Shown here piece by piece: positions 51,240 to 62,999 of a stretch of 64,000 bases of DNA. The first letter of the stretch is position 1. Each line of letters starts with the position of its first letter. Location: NCBI RefSeq assembly GCF_024679095.1, contig NC_066520.1:15906831-15970830 (forward strand), written 5' to 3'. Under the pieces are notes generated by a model. It saw nothing but the letters and a program-made list of their open reading frames with translations. It searched no databases and was not told the origin of the DNA. This DNA comes from Eriocheir sinensis. Taxonomy: Eukaryota > Arthropoda > Malacostraca > Decapoda > Varunidae. Both the position numbers and the translations under genes were made by a program.

Positions 51240-52040
51240 TGAGAAAAAAAAAAAAAAAACGTGAGGGTTGCAAAAGGTGTAGGTGAAAATGATGAAGAAA
51301 AAAGAAGAAAAAATATCTTAGGCATTGTTTTCCTGGAGACAAGTTGAAGGAAGGGAGGAGAGAGGGAGGGAGAGAGGGAGGGAAGTAGGAGGAGTAAGAG
51401 ACACGAATGAGAGGGAGGAAAGGGATAGAGAAAGAAGCAAAAGAGAAAGAAGTGGAGATGGAGAGAAAAGGAGAGGGAAGGATGGATGATAGAAAGGAAG
51501 AGGGAGATAATACGGAAAGAAAATGAAGGAAATGGAAAAGAGGGAGAGAGGAAGGGAAATGAAGGATGAAAAATGGAAGAGAGAAAGGAGGAAGAGAAAA
51601 CAGCAAATGAGAAGGAGAAAGAAAAGGAAGAATAGAGGAAAGAAGGGAGAAGTAGTGGAGAAAAGAGAAAAGGGAGAAAGATGGAAATTAGGGCGAGGGA
51701 GAAAGAGAAGAAAGGAAAAAAGAAAAGGATGGGAAGGAAAGAAAAAAAGCACAAACAAGGAAGAGAAAGAAAGAAAATAAGAGAAAAAAAAGAGATAAGG
51801 GAAAGCTGAGAAAATATGCACATGAGTAAGAGGAATGAAGAGAAAAAAGAAGAGGAGGTGAGAGAAAATGCCAAAAAGGAGGAAAGGGAATGACAGTAAA
51901 GCGAAAAAAAAGTGAGGGAGGAGAAGGGGAAGGAGGAGGAGAAAGAGTAGAGTAGAGAAGATAGTTACCAAGAGGAGGAGGAGAAAGAGAAGGAGATGAC
52001 AGAGAGGGGAGGAGGAGGGAAGGGGGGGGGAAGGCTTTCT
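51240..52040. other. Polypurine block
   Basis: GAAAGAAGGAGAG-type sequence after a poly-A run. No gene; opposite-strand Phe/Leu/Ser frames are compositional. Confidence 0.75.
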
Positions 52041-52264
52041 TTATGAGGCAACTTTACACAGAAAAGACAATTTGAAGCTTTCTCTGAAAATGTTTGCTCA
52101 TCAGAGGGCGGCCGCCACGCACAACTTCTGCACACACTAAACTTCAAGAAAAAGGGACATTATTTCTTACCTCGCCCAGCCTCCAGAAAAGGGCGGGTTG
52201 GTTTTTGGTGTGTCTTTTGTTGTTTTATATATATATTTTTTTCCTTTCCTGCCCTCGCCGTGGT

Positions 52265-53480
52265 TTCGAGAGGATCATTATTTCTTGCCTCATAATACTT
52301 GAAGATGGACATTGTTTTCTTTAGTGTCTCATTTTTAGCCTCAGTACTTGACAACATATATTTTTTTTTTCTTTTAATTTTTCTTTTTGTAGTATTGTTC
52401 GTGAGAGTCATTATATTTTGCCTTATAATACCTTAAAGATGGACACTGTTTTCGTTATTTTCTTTTATTTTTTGTCTCAGTACTTGACAACATTTATTTT
52501 CTTTTGTTTTCGTTCACTTTTTTATAGTATTGTTCGAGAGGGTCATTGTTTTTTTGCCTCACAATACTTCCAGAGGGTCATTGTTTTTGTTATTTTTTCT
52601 TACTGTGGTTTAGGTAATTATTTCTTGCCTCATAGTTGCTGAAAAGATTGACAATATATATTTCTTTCTTTTTTTCATAACGTGGCTTTTTTGAGGGTCA
52701 TTATCTCTTGGCTCATAAGAATTCAAAATGGACAATGTTTTCTTTATTTTTTCTCTGTTTCCGTGCATTATTTCTTCCCTCATAGTAGCTGAAATGAGGA
52801 ACAATATATTTCTTTTTGTTTTCGCTCTTTTTATTTCACACTGCGGTTTCGAGAGATTTCATTATTTCTTGCCTCATAATACTTCAAGATCGTCATTGTT
52901 TTCGTTACTTTCTCTTACTGTGGTTTAGGTAATTATTTCTTGCCTCATAGTTGTTGAAAAGATTGACAATATATATTTTTTCGTTTTTCCATAACGTGGC
53001 TTTTTGAGGGTCTTTATTTCTGGGATCATAATAAAAAATCTACTTCAAGAGGGACATTGTTTTCTTTATTTTTTTCTCTCTCACTGTCCTTTGTTTCTTC
53101 CCTCATAGTAGTTGAAATGAGCGACAATATATTTATTTTTGTTTTTTGCTCTTTTTATTTCCTAGTGGCTTCTTAAAAGGGTCGTTATTTTTGGCTTCAT
53201 AACAGTAAAAAGAGGAACGGTATTTTGTTCTGCTCGTTTCTCGTTGCGGTTTTTAAAAAGGTAATTATATTCTGGTCTCATATTATTTCAAAGAGGACAT
53301 TGTTTTCGTCGCTTCCCATTGTTGTTTAAAGAAAGTTTAATATTTCTTGCCTCATAACATACATCAAAGAGGTCATTTTATTTTTCATTCTCTTCTTTCT
53401 TAGTGTAGTTTCTTAAAAAGGTCGTTATTTCTTGCTTCATAATACTTGAGAAGGGACATTTTTTTTCTTTGTCTTTTTTG
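52265..53480. repeat. Diverged AT-rich tandem array, ~80-130-bp units
   Basis: The motif TTATTTCTTGCCTCATAATA recurs in variable form about a dozen times (for example near 52275, 52411, 52619, 52770, 52862, 52932 and 53430). It usually alternates with ACTTCAAGA(T/G)GGACATTG and TTTTCTTTATTTT segments. Some copies carry CATAGTAGTTGAAATGA(G) and GACAATATATTT instead. Non-coding, and older-looking than the 40-bp and 103-bp arrays. It sits about 0.6 kb downstream of the 51-nt exon in gene sense. Confidence 0.85.
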
Positions 53481-53807
53481 TTACTGTGACTTCTTAAAAA
53501 AATTAAAAAAACTTTCCTAAGGGAATCGAAATCTGACGGAAATTAATCATCTTCCACTTTTTCTTTTTTTTTCCTTTTTAATCTTGTTCTTAATGTTCTT
53601 TTTCTCGTTCTTGTTGTTATGGAAAGGAAGAAAAATAGTAAAACGATCTGTATATATAGTTAAGCTCACTCATACTTTTTTTCATATTTCTTTCGCGGGA
53701 GGGTGAGTGGCTATTACCTCCCCCCCTCCCTCCCCCTTTTTCCCTTAATCACAGAGAAGCGGGAGATTTTAGGATGTAGAAAATAATTGCTGGTTTCCAT
53801 GAATCCT

Positions 53808-53812
<5 letters not shown>

Positions 53813-53889
<77 letters not shown>

Positions 53890-53975
53890 TTTCCCACACC
53901 ACCACCACCAACATCATCATCATCATCATCATCATTATCATCATCATCATCATCATCATTATTATTACTATTACT
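53813..53975. repeat. (TC)n-(AC)n-(CAT)n compound microsatellite
   Basis: TC at 53814-53842 joined to CA at 53843-53889, then CAC and ATC triplets to about 53970. It lies immediately downstream of the 51-nt CELF exon in gene sense. Confidence 0.96.
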
Positions 53976-54047
53976 AGGAAGGGAAAAGAGGAAGAAAAAA
54001 GAACTTAATTAAGGGCGTAAAGGTAGAACACAAACTTGACCTCTCAC

Positions 54048-54098
54048 CTGCCATTCTCGTCCAGGTTAATGACCTCAGGTGAACCTCCATCGACGTAC
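54048..54098 (-). CDS. CELF: CELF (Bruno-like) 51-nt exon upstream of RRM1
   Basis: This is a candidate short coding exon of the CELF gene. On the minus strand a pyrimidine-rich acceptor (CCCTTTCTCTCCTCGCAG) precedes 51 nt that end at a donor reading AG/GTGAG. Read with one leading base, it encodes YVDGGSPEVINLDENG plus two bases of an Arg codon. Those two bases join the first base of the exon at 14471, giving Arg and then [17 protein letters not shown] without a frame break. The length is a multiple of three and both ends share one phase, so the exon could be skipped without a frameshift. Its peptide is an N-terminal linker outside any domain. The acceptor is followed by GTACGT, itself donor-like, which is unusual. 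Support is phase agreement and good splice sites; I do not recognise the peptide by homology. Confidence 0.72.
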
Positions 54099-54124
54099 CT
54101 GCGAGGAGAGAAAGGGCTAATTAG

Positions 54125-54417
54125 TGACAGGTGAAAAACTGCAAGTGTATGGAGGAAGGAGGGAAGTGGAGGGGAGAAGGTGGTGGGGGAGATGGAGAGA
54201 AGGGGAAGGGAAAAAAAGTGTGGGGGGAGGGCGGTGGAGGAGAGGGAGGATTGTTGGGGAAGGGAGAGAGGGGGATGGGAGGAAGTGTGTGTGTGTGTGT
54301 GTGTGTATGTGTGTGTGTGGGGGGGGGGGGGACGGGAGAGGAGAGAGGGTTGTGGGGGTAGGGAGAGGAGGGGAGGGGAGAAAAGTGTATAGGGAGGAGG
54401 TTAAAGGGGAGAGATGT

Positions 54418-54468
<51 letters not shown>

Positions 54469-55507
54469 TGGTGGTGGTGTTGGGGGGGGGGGGTTAGGGT
54501 GTGCGTGTATCAGAGGTGGGAAAAAAAAAAAAAAAAAAAAAACGGGATGGTATGAAAGGAAAGGAAATTTAAAGGTAAAGAAAACAAGAAAAAAACAGAG
54601 GATCAGAGGAAAGGAGAGGGAAATAAGGGGAAAAGAAAGTCTGAAAAAGAAAATTAGAAAGGAAGTGTAAGGAAAGAGGGGAAAAGGAAAACAAAAAAAA
54701 GGTGTACAGGAAAAGGCAGGGAAGGAAAAATGAGGAAAAAGAAATTAAGCGGATAGTGAAGGAAAAGAAAACAGAAGGAAAGAGAAGGGAAGGGAAGCAA
54801 ACGGAAGGGAAAGGAAGGATATGGGAGGGAAAACAGAAGGGAAGGGAAGGGAAGGGAAAGGAGGGAAATGGGAGGAAAACAGAAAGGAAGGGAAGGAAAA
54901 CGGAAGGGAAAGGAAGGAAATGGGAGGGAAAACAGAAGGAAATGGGAGGGAAAACAGAAGGGAAGGGAAGGAAAACGGAAGGGAAGGGAAGGAAAACGGA
55001 AGGGAAAGGAAGGAAATGGGAGGGAAAGCAGAAGGGAAAGAGTGGAATGATTAATATACGGAAGAGAAGAGAAAAAAAGTTGAAAAAGCAAAGGGGAAAG
55101 AAAGAGAGCATTCCCAGAAAAGTGAAGGGGGAGAACCGATGAAGAGGAAGGAAGAGGAAGAGGAGAGAAAGAGGAGAGGGAGAAAGAAAAACCTGGAGGA
55201 ACGAATAAACACAAAGGAAAGTGGAGGGAGGAGGGAAAGAGAGAAAAAAAGTTATACATCAAAAAGTAAAGTAAATTGCGTGGCAGACTGACAAACAAAA
55301 TTAAAAAAGTGTAATGAAAACAATGAGTGGAAAAATGAACACCATATTAAACCTCGACACAAAAAAATAACACAAAAAAAAAGAAAACAAAAAAAGGAGA
55401 ACAGAAAATATTAAAAGAGAAATCAGAGGAACAAAAGGCAACAACATTCAAAGGAGAAAAGAAATTATGAAAAGGTTGACGGAAAAAAGAAGAAACCAAG
55501 AGATTAC

Positions 55508-55574
<67 letters not shown>

Positions 55575-55860
55575 GGAGGAAACGAAAAAAATGATAAAAC
55601 GAGGGAAAAGAGGAAATAAAAATGAAAAATGAGGAAAGAATAAAATATAAGGGAAATAAAGAGGAAAATAAGACGAAAAGGCTAATGAAAAGAGGAAAGG
55701 AAATAAAAGGAGGAGGAGGAGGAGGAGAAAGATAAAGAAAAGAAGGCGAGATGAGGACATTGCGGTGCAGGAGGAGGAGGGGGGGGGGGGGGTAGAGAAG
55801 ACGAAGAAGAGGAGGAGGAGGAGGAGGAGGAGGAGGTATACGTGAAAATGAGTTAGATGG
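54125..55860. other. Polypurine block with (GT)n and GGAAGGGAA minisatellite
   Basis: (GT)n at 54284-54318 and 54418-54467, poly-A at 54521-54541, GGAAGGGAAAACGGAAGGGA-type modules from 54780 to 55050, (GA)n at 55508-55571, and GGA tracts at 55713-55730 and 55813-55836. Confidence 0.82.
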
Positions 55861-55904
55861 CTCAGTGAGGATTTGGTGAGGCTGGGATGAAGGTACATTG
55901 TGGG

Positions 55905-55906
<2 letters not shown>

Positions 55907-55958
<52 letters not shown>
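55907..55958. repeat. (GT)n microsatellite
   Basis: About 26 repeats. Confidence 0.97.
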
Positions 55959-55959
<1 letters not shown>

Positions 55960-56085
55960 GGAGATGCCTTGGAAATACGAGGCCTCTCTCTCTCTCTCTC
56001 TCAGCCCACCGCCTTCTCGCTCTTTATTAAAACTCGTAACCGCACGAACTCCGCCTCGCAAGACTTAATGAAAGGGTTTTATCAA

Positions 56086-56088
56086 GTG

Positions 56089-56133
<45 letters not shown>

Positions 56134-56160
56134 TTACTACTACAGTTACTACTACTACTG
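56086..56160. repeat. (CTA)n microsatellite
   Basis: About 20 CTA repeats with two interruptions. The following pyrimidine block (56200-56870) has a ~120-bp duplication around GTATCTATTCTTGCCCC (56284 and 56388). Confidence 0.93.
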
Positions 56161-57059
56161 CTTGTACTCTGCGATTCATATACTTCCTTGCTTAGTCCTT
56201 TGTCTTACGCTATTCTTTCAATCCTTACCTTCGTCTTTTTTATTTTTTTTACCCCAACTCCTCCCATTTTCTTTTTCCAGCTGTATCTATTCTTGCCCCG
56301 TTCCGTTTTACCCCGTTTTCTTCTTTTCCCTTTTCTTTTCATTTTCTCTTTCTGTTTCTCCTCTTCCCATTTTCTTTTTTACCAGCCGTATCTATTCTTG
56401 CCCCTCCCAGCGCTACCCCGTTTTCTTTGCCTTTTCTCTTCATTTCCTCTTTCTGTTTCTCCTCTTCCCATTTTGCCTTTTTCTGCACACCATCCTTCCC
56501 TTACTCCACCCCAAGCATATTCGTCTCTTCCATCCCCTCTCCACGCTTTCCTCCACCTCCCTATCTCTTCCTTTTCTCTTCTACTTCATTCCAGGGTTGT
56601 CCGTCTCTTCTACCTTCCCTCGATTTTGTTCTCTCTCCACCTCTTCCACTTAACCCTAACCCTGTCCGCCTTCCCCCCTCCCCTCCTTCCTCTTCTACTT
56701 CATATCACCTTTCCCCTTTATCCTCCCCCCCCCCCCCCCACAATAAACTACACCACCACACCCCCTACCACAGTGACCTAAGCCATGCACACAACCCCTT
56801 CTATTGTCTCTTCTTCCTCCCTTCCTCACCCCTACACTATTCACTCCCACTCTGCCCCCCCTCCCCCCCCCCCCCCAGCATGCACCAAACATAAGCTTCT
56901 TTGACACCTGTTTCCACGCGAGGACAAAAGGTGTTGACAGAGAGACGCACGCACGCACGCACGCACACCCACACCCACGTACAAAAAGGGAAGGTGAATA
57001 GCGAATTTAAAGTTCCTTGCATGACAGAGCTTCTTGTTTTGTGGTTTGTTTGTGTTTGT

Positions 57060-57285
57060 GTTGTTGTTGTTGTTGGTCGTGGTGGTGGTGGTGGTGGTGT
57101 TGGTGGCGGTGGTGGTAGTGGTGTTGATGGTGGTGTTGGTGGTGGTGATGGTGAAGGTGATGATTTGTTGTTGTTGTTGCTGGTGATGGTGGTGGTTGTG
57201 GTTGGTGGTGGTGATGGTGGTGATGATAGTGGTAATGGTAGTGGTGTCGATAGTAGTGGTGGTGATGATGGTGGTGGTGGTGGTC
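57060..57285. repeat. (GGT)n/(GTGATG)n array
   Basis: Degenerate GGT/GAT/GTT triplets. Thr/His/Val frames are compositional. Confidence 0.88.
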
Positions 57286-57654
57286 AATAAACACCGAAGG
57301 AGTCATTTTTGTGGAGGAATGACTATAGTGGAGGGGGTTGTCAATTTTCCTCCTCCTCCTCCTCTTCCATCTCCTCTCTCTCCTCTCCGCAATGGAAAGC
57401 AACGAACAAACAAACAGACGAACATACAGCAGCATTTTCCCTCACCACCATTTTTCATTTTCTATCCCCTCTCATCTCTCTCTCTCTCTTTTCCCCTCTT
57501 CCTCACAGCTCGTCAAAATATCTGAGAGAGAATGTCATCCCCTCCTCCTCTTCTTCTTCCTCCTCCTCCTCCTCCTCTTCCTCTTCCTCCTCCCCTCGAG
57601 CTTGAATACGATTTAATGCGATGAGCTTTATGAGAGGGGAGAGGAAAGGGGAAA

Positions 57655-57706
57655 AGAGGAGGAGGAGGAGGAGGAGGAGGAGGAGGAGGAGGAGGAGGAG
57701 GAGGAG

Positions 57707-57795
<89 letters not shown>
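57655..57795. repeat. (GGA)n joined to (GA)n
   Basis: GGA at 57656-57710 passes directly into GA (57711-57795, one GT interruption near 57745). Confidence 0.97.
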
Positions 57796-57798
<3 letters not shown>

Positions 57799-58104
57799 TG
57801 AATAAGATTAATGAGAATGCGGAGAATGGAGGTGGAAGTGCAGAATGGAAGGAGGTTAGGACGGATAAAGGAAGAGAAGAAGAAAGAGGAGGAGGAGGAG
57901 GAGGAGGGATTAGAGAGACGAGGCAGAGGTGTCGGAATACTCAAAAAGATGAAGTGAGGGAAGAAGGGAAAGGGAGGTGAAGGGAAGTGAGGGGAAGAGG
58001 TGAGGGGAAGAAGAGGGGAAAGGGGGGGAGGGGGAGGGGGAGGGGTCAGCCATAATGCCTCCATCATCACCTGAACGACATTTTCTCTCCACCTTTCCCT
58101 CCTA

Positions 58105-58108
<4 letters not shown>

Positions 58109-58158
<50 letters not shown>

Positions 58159-58186
58159 GTGTGCCGTGTAACTTAACCCAACGACA

Positions 58187-58274
<88 letters not shown>
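58109..58274. repeat. Inverted (CT)n/(GA)n pair with 36-bp spacer
   Basis: CT at about 58109-58154 and GA at 58191-58274 are complementary, giving a perfect ~46-bp inverted repeat. The spacer's CTGTGTG and ACACACG can extend the stem imperfectly. It is capable of a hairpin or cruciform. Confidence 0.95.
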
Positions 58275-58276
<2 letters not shown>

Positions 58277-58383
58277 CTTTATTATATTACATACTGTTTT
58301 TGAAGCTTTAGAAATTTTATAATCAATTTATGTTCTCTTCTATTTTTTAATCTAAGTATTTTTTAATCGCATTTCAATTTCTT

Positions 58384-58523
58384 GTGGTAGTGATGGTGGT
58401 GGTGATGGTGGTGGTGAGGTAGTGGTAGTGTCTATGGTGGTGATGGTATTGATGGTGGTAGAGGTTATGGTAGTGACAGTGGTAGTTGTAAATATGGTGG
58501 TGGTGGTGGCTATGGTTGTGGAG

Positions 58524-58555
<32 letters not shown>

Positions 58556-59066
58556 TGTGGTGGTGATGAAACATTTGGTGATGGTAGTGGTGAAAAAAAT
58601 AGTGGTGGTGGAGGCTCTGGTGGTGATGATGGTGGTGCCGGTGGAAATAGTGCTGGTAATGGTAGTGGTGGTGGAGGCTCTAGTGGTGGTGATGATGATG
58701 GTGGTGCCGGTGGAAGTAGTTCTGGTAATGGTAGTGGTGGTGGAGGCTCTGGTGGTGGTGATGATGATGGTGGTGCAGGTGGAAGTAGTTCTGGTAATGG
58801 TAGTGGTGGTGGAGGCTCTAGTGGTGGTGATGATGATGGTGGTGCAGGTGGAAGTAGTTCTGGTAATGGTAGTGGTGGTGGTTTTTGTGGTGGTGATGAA
58901 ACATTTGGTGATGGTAGTGATGGTGGTCGAAAAAATGGTGATAGTGATGGTGGTAGTGGAGGCTCTAGTGGTGATGATGATGGTGGTGCAGGTGGAAGTA
59001 GTGCTGGTAATGGTGGTGGTGGTGGTGGTGGTGCTGGTAATGGTGGTGGTGGTGGTGGTGAGGCAT
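58384..59066. repeat. GGT-type minisatellite with 69-bp core unit
   Basis: The 69-bp unit (GGAGGCTCTAGTGGTGGTGA, TGATGATGGTGGTGCCGGTG, GAAGTAGTTCTGGTAATGGT, AGTGGTGGT) has GGAGGCTC at about 58673, 58742 and 58811, with variant units on each side. One plus frame is open from 58418 to the stop at 59066-59068. It has no ATG and reads as Gly/Ser/Asp repeats of 23 residues. Other frames on both strands are also open, so openness is not evidence of coding. Confidence 0.9.
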
Positions 59067-59245
59067 AATGCTGAAGGGGGCAGAATTTTTCCCTTCATTT
59101 TTTTCATTTTTTTCCCTCTCTTTCCCACACACAAACCCAACCACACACACACACACAAAAAAAAGGAAAAAAAAAGAGAAAAGAAAAGAAGAGAGAAAAA
59201 GCCGACGAACACGTGCAGTACTTTTATTTTTCGCTGTAAAATCGT

Positions 59246-59247
<2 letters not shown>

Positions 59248-59329
<82 letters not shown>
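59248..59329. repeat. (CA)n microsatellite, ~82 bp
   Basis: Longest CA tract in the window; (UG)n in CELF sense RNA. Confidence 0.98.
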
Positions 59330-59333
<4 letters not shown>

Positions 59334-59499
59334 AAAATGAGGTGTATTTGTTGACATCTCTCTCCACCATTACCATGTCACACCCCGAGGAGGAGGAGGA
59401 GGAGGGAGGAGGAGGGAGGGCTCAAGGCTTACCACGTGCTATGAATAAATTTGCATGAATAAAACACATCAAGAGGCCTAGAGATCGAGGGAGTGGCAG

Positions 59500-59650
59500 G
59501 TGTCTTCCTCCTCCTCCTCCTCCTCCTCCTCCATCCTGAACACTACAAGATCTCAACCACTAATCAACTTCTCTTTAGGTTAGGAAGAGGAGGAGGAGGA
59601 GGAGGAGGAGGAGGAGGAAGAGGAGGCATCAGTCTTAACGTCTTACTAGG
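59500..59650. repeat. (CTC)n and (GGA)n inverted pair
   Basis: CTC triplets at 59506-59532 and GGA triplets at 59587-59625, about 55 bp apart and complementary. Confidence 0.88.
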
Positions 59651-59739
59651 TCACTGTTCCCTTCATCCTCTTATTTATTTTATTTATTTATTTTATTTCT
59701 CTCTTAATTTAGATATTTTTTTATTTTTTTCCTTTCCAT

Positions 59740-61500
59740 GACAGACGACACTCGAGCAGTTTCACTTCTATTTGTTTTTTCCTTTCTTTGTTTTCCTCCT
59801 CTTCCTCTTCCTCTTCCTCTTCCTCTTCCTCCTCCTCCAACACCTCCACTCCGGTTACCTGATTGATGAGACGAGGACCAACTCTCTCTCTCTCTCTCTC
59901 TCTCTGACGTGTTTTGGGTGGGTAGGGGAAGGGAGTAAAGGTGTGAAAAGAGGAGAGAGGAGGGGAGGTATAATTTCTACGTTACTCTTCCTCCTCCTCC
60001 TCCTCCTCCTCCTCCTCTTCTTCTGCTTCTTCTTCGCCCTTTTACTTTTCTTTTGTCCCTTTCTCTTCACCCCACTTTCACCTTTGCCATTTCCATTTGG
60101 GTCATTAATTTTCTCTCCCTCCTTCTCCCTCCCCTTAACTCCTCCCCTCTGTCTGTTTTCCCTTCTCCCCTCTCTCTCTCTTCCCCTTTCATCCTTCTCC
60201 CCTACCTCCCATAATCGTCTTTTCTCCTCTTCCTTTCATCCTTTAAACTCATCTCTCTGGTCACCTTACCCTCCCTGAACCCCTCTTCCTCCTTCTCCTC
60301 CTCTTCCCCCTAACTCACTTTCCCACTTATGGCTCATTATTTTTGCCGATAATTGCTCGCCTCTGACTCACAACTCCTCCTCCTCCTCCTCCTCCTCCTC
60401 CTCCTCCCTGCCTTAATATTTCATCCCCTCCTCCTCCTCCTCCTCTTTCGTCTTCCCTCATTTCCCCATCCCTCTTTTCCCCCTACCTTTCTTCTCCATT
60501 TCTCCCCTCCTCTCCTCCTCCTCCTCCTCCTTTTCATCACTCATTCTAATCACCCACTTCTTCCTAATTGCTTCCTTTCGTCCCATTATCTACTTCCCTT
60601 CTTTGACTTCTTTGACCACTCCATCGTTTGCCTTTTCCTCATCTTTATCTTCGTTCATCTCTTCCCTCTTTTCGAAAACCTACTTCTTTCATTACCCGTT
60701 ATGTCTTTTCCTCCCTTCTTCCCCTCTTCTTAATATGTTTGGTTTTCTATTTTCTCTTCTCCATACGCATCTAGGTTCTTCTTTTTCTCTTCTACTTCTC
60801 CTCCTCCCTGCTTTTTTCCCTCTCCTCCTTTTCCTTTATTTATTTTCACTCTTTCGATTTATCCTCTCCTTTCACTTCTCAACTTCCTCCCTTAATATAT
60901 TACCTCCTCTTTTTTTCCTTCATCTCCTTTCCTTCCTCCTCCGTTTATCACATCTCCCTCCTTATTCCTGTCCCTTTCCATTCCTCCCTTCCTCCACATC
61001 CTTCGCTTACCTTCTCCCTTCACCCTCTTTCTATTTTTCTCTCTCTCCCTTTCCTCCTTCCTCCCGCAAGTTCCATTCCCTGCTTATCTTCAGTATCTCC
61101 CTTTCCTACTATCTCCCTTAAATCCCTTTCCACGCTTATCTGCACTATCTCTCTTTCCTTCCCTTCTTCCTCCCTCCATTTTCCTTCTTTCTTTCCTCCT
61201 CCCTCCCTCTCTTTTCCATCTTCCTTTCCTCCCATTTCTAGCCAATTCCTTTCGTTTATCTTCACTCCCTCCCTTTCGCTCTCCTTGTCCTATCCAACGC
61301 CCTTTCCTCTTTTTATCTTCTCTATTTTCCTTTTTCCTCTCTCACTTTCCTTCTCTCCCCCTTCAAGTTCCTTCCTCTGCTTTTCTTCACTCTCTTCCAT
61401 TTTTCCTCCTCCTTTTCGTATCTTATCTTCACTATCTTCCTTTCCTCCTCTCCTACCTCCATCCCTCCCTTTTCCTCTCCCTTTCCTCCTCCTCCCGTTT
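59740..61500. other. Polypyrimidine block
   Basis: CTCCTC tracts near 59990-60020, 60374-60406 and 60513-60531 within CTTCCCT-type sequence. No gene recognised; Ser/Leu/Pro/Phe frames are compositional. Confidence 0.78.
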
Positions 61501-61617
61501 TCCTCCGGCGGGCCAGGACAACAGCGCCCCATTTACATATATATTATTATGCAAATCTAATCAAGGAAATTAAACTTTTTTCCCTCGGTAAACAACCAGA
61601 CCAGAGCCGCGTACACT

Positions 61618-61621
<4 letters not shown>

Positions 61622-61668
<47 letters not shown>

Positions 61669-61724
61669 CATGACAAATTTGGATAAAAAAGGTCTTACAA
61701 ATCTTCCCTCTCTATATCAGCCAC

Positions 61725-61766
<42 letters not shown>

Positions 61767-61941
61767 GATGAATACACAACGTGCGTGGCCCTCAAGCTAT
61801 GCATATAAAGGTACGGATTCTCTCTCTCTCTCTCTCCCACACATTTGAATGCACAGGCATGTGAACCCATGCACACACACCCACACACACACACACACAC
61901 ACACAGATTTCACTAACTCAAATTTATATATAACGAACTAT

Positions 61942-62006
<65 letters not shown>
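61622..62006. repeat. (AC)n and (GT)n cluster
   Basis: AC at 61622-61665, 61726-61762 and 61871-61904, then GT at 61944-62006. The last CA and GT tracts are complementary across about 40 bp and could pair. Confidence 0.95.
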
Positions 62007-62007
<1 letters not shown>

Positions 62008-62059
62008 CTCGCCTCACCCTCCCAAACATTAATCATTCAAAGCTTTTTTTTATTATAAT

Positions 62060-62264
62060 GATATTTTTTCTCATTCGTAGTCTTCTTTTCCATCATCCAA
62101 TTTCTCCTTTATTTTCTTCCCCACTATGTCTTCCTTTCCTTCCTCTCTCCCTCCCTCCTTCCCTTCCTATCATCTTTCTCACTTCCTTCCTCCTTTCTTT
62201 TTATTGGGATATTTTTCTTGGTTTTACTGAAATTCATATTTATTCAACCCTCCATCTTCCTATT

Positions 62265-62306
<42 letters not shown>

Positions 62307-62960
62307 CTCACGGAAACCCGAAAGCACTCATTTCTTTTTGTTTTCTTCTTTCCTCTTCTTTTTTTCTTCTTCACTGAGACTTTTCCCTCTCCTCATTATA
62401 TTTCCTCTCTCTCTCTTAAAATGCTGCTTTTCTTTTTTCCTATTTTCCTTCTTTTGCTCCATTTCATACTTTGTTTTTCATATTTGTTTATTTTTAAGTA
62501 TTACATTTTTTTGTCCTTATACTTGTTTTCCTCCTTTGATTTTCTTACTACGATTATTATCATTCCTTCTACTCGTTATTTTTCTTCTTTTTCTTCATAT
62601 TTTTTTCTGATGCTTCTTTTCTTCTTCGTTATAACTATCGGCCTCTTGCAGACTCCCTATGGTTTTTTTTTCTTCTTCTTCTTCCCGCGCAAAAAAAAAA
62701 AGGGTGTCACTGAACCTTTATGGAAATTCCTAAGGACCCCCTAAATTTTGGAAACGAGCGAAAGAAAACGGGACCCAAAATAACACCTTTTGCCCTTTGT
62801 TCCCTTTTGCCCCGCCCCGAAATTACTCTCTCTCTCTCTCTCTCTGCCCCGTTCCCTGTCCTTATCGCTCCTCCTCACCCTCGCCCCGCCCCGTCACACA
62901 CCCCTCCGGTCCTTCCTACAACTGGTCGTTACAGCAAGGTGGTCGTTTAAACAGGTGTGC
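62060..62960. other. Polypyrimidine block then GC-box-bearing segment
   Basis: TTTCTTCTTTTC-type sequence to 62680. The segment 62700-62960 is mixed and contains two GCCCCGCCCC Sp1-type boxes near 62809 and 62882, around a short (CT)n. No gene identified. Confidence 0.55.
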
Positions 62961-62999
62961 TCATTAACGTGGTGGTGGTGGAGGTGGTGGAGGGAAGGG

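Noticed and set aside
58352..59354. Frames of 310-325 codons rich in Val, Thr and Ile
   Set aside because: Translations of GGT/GTGATG repeats ending in (CA)n; both strands are open at once.
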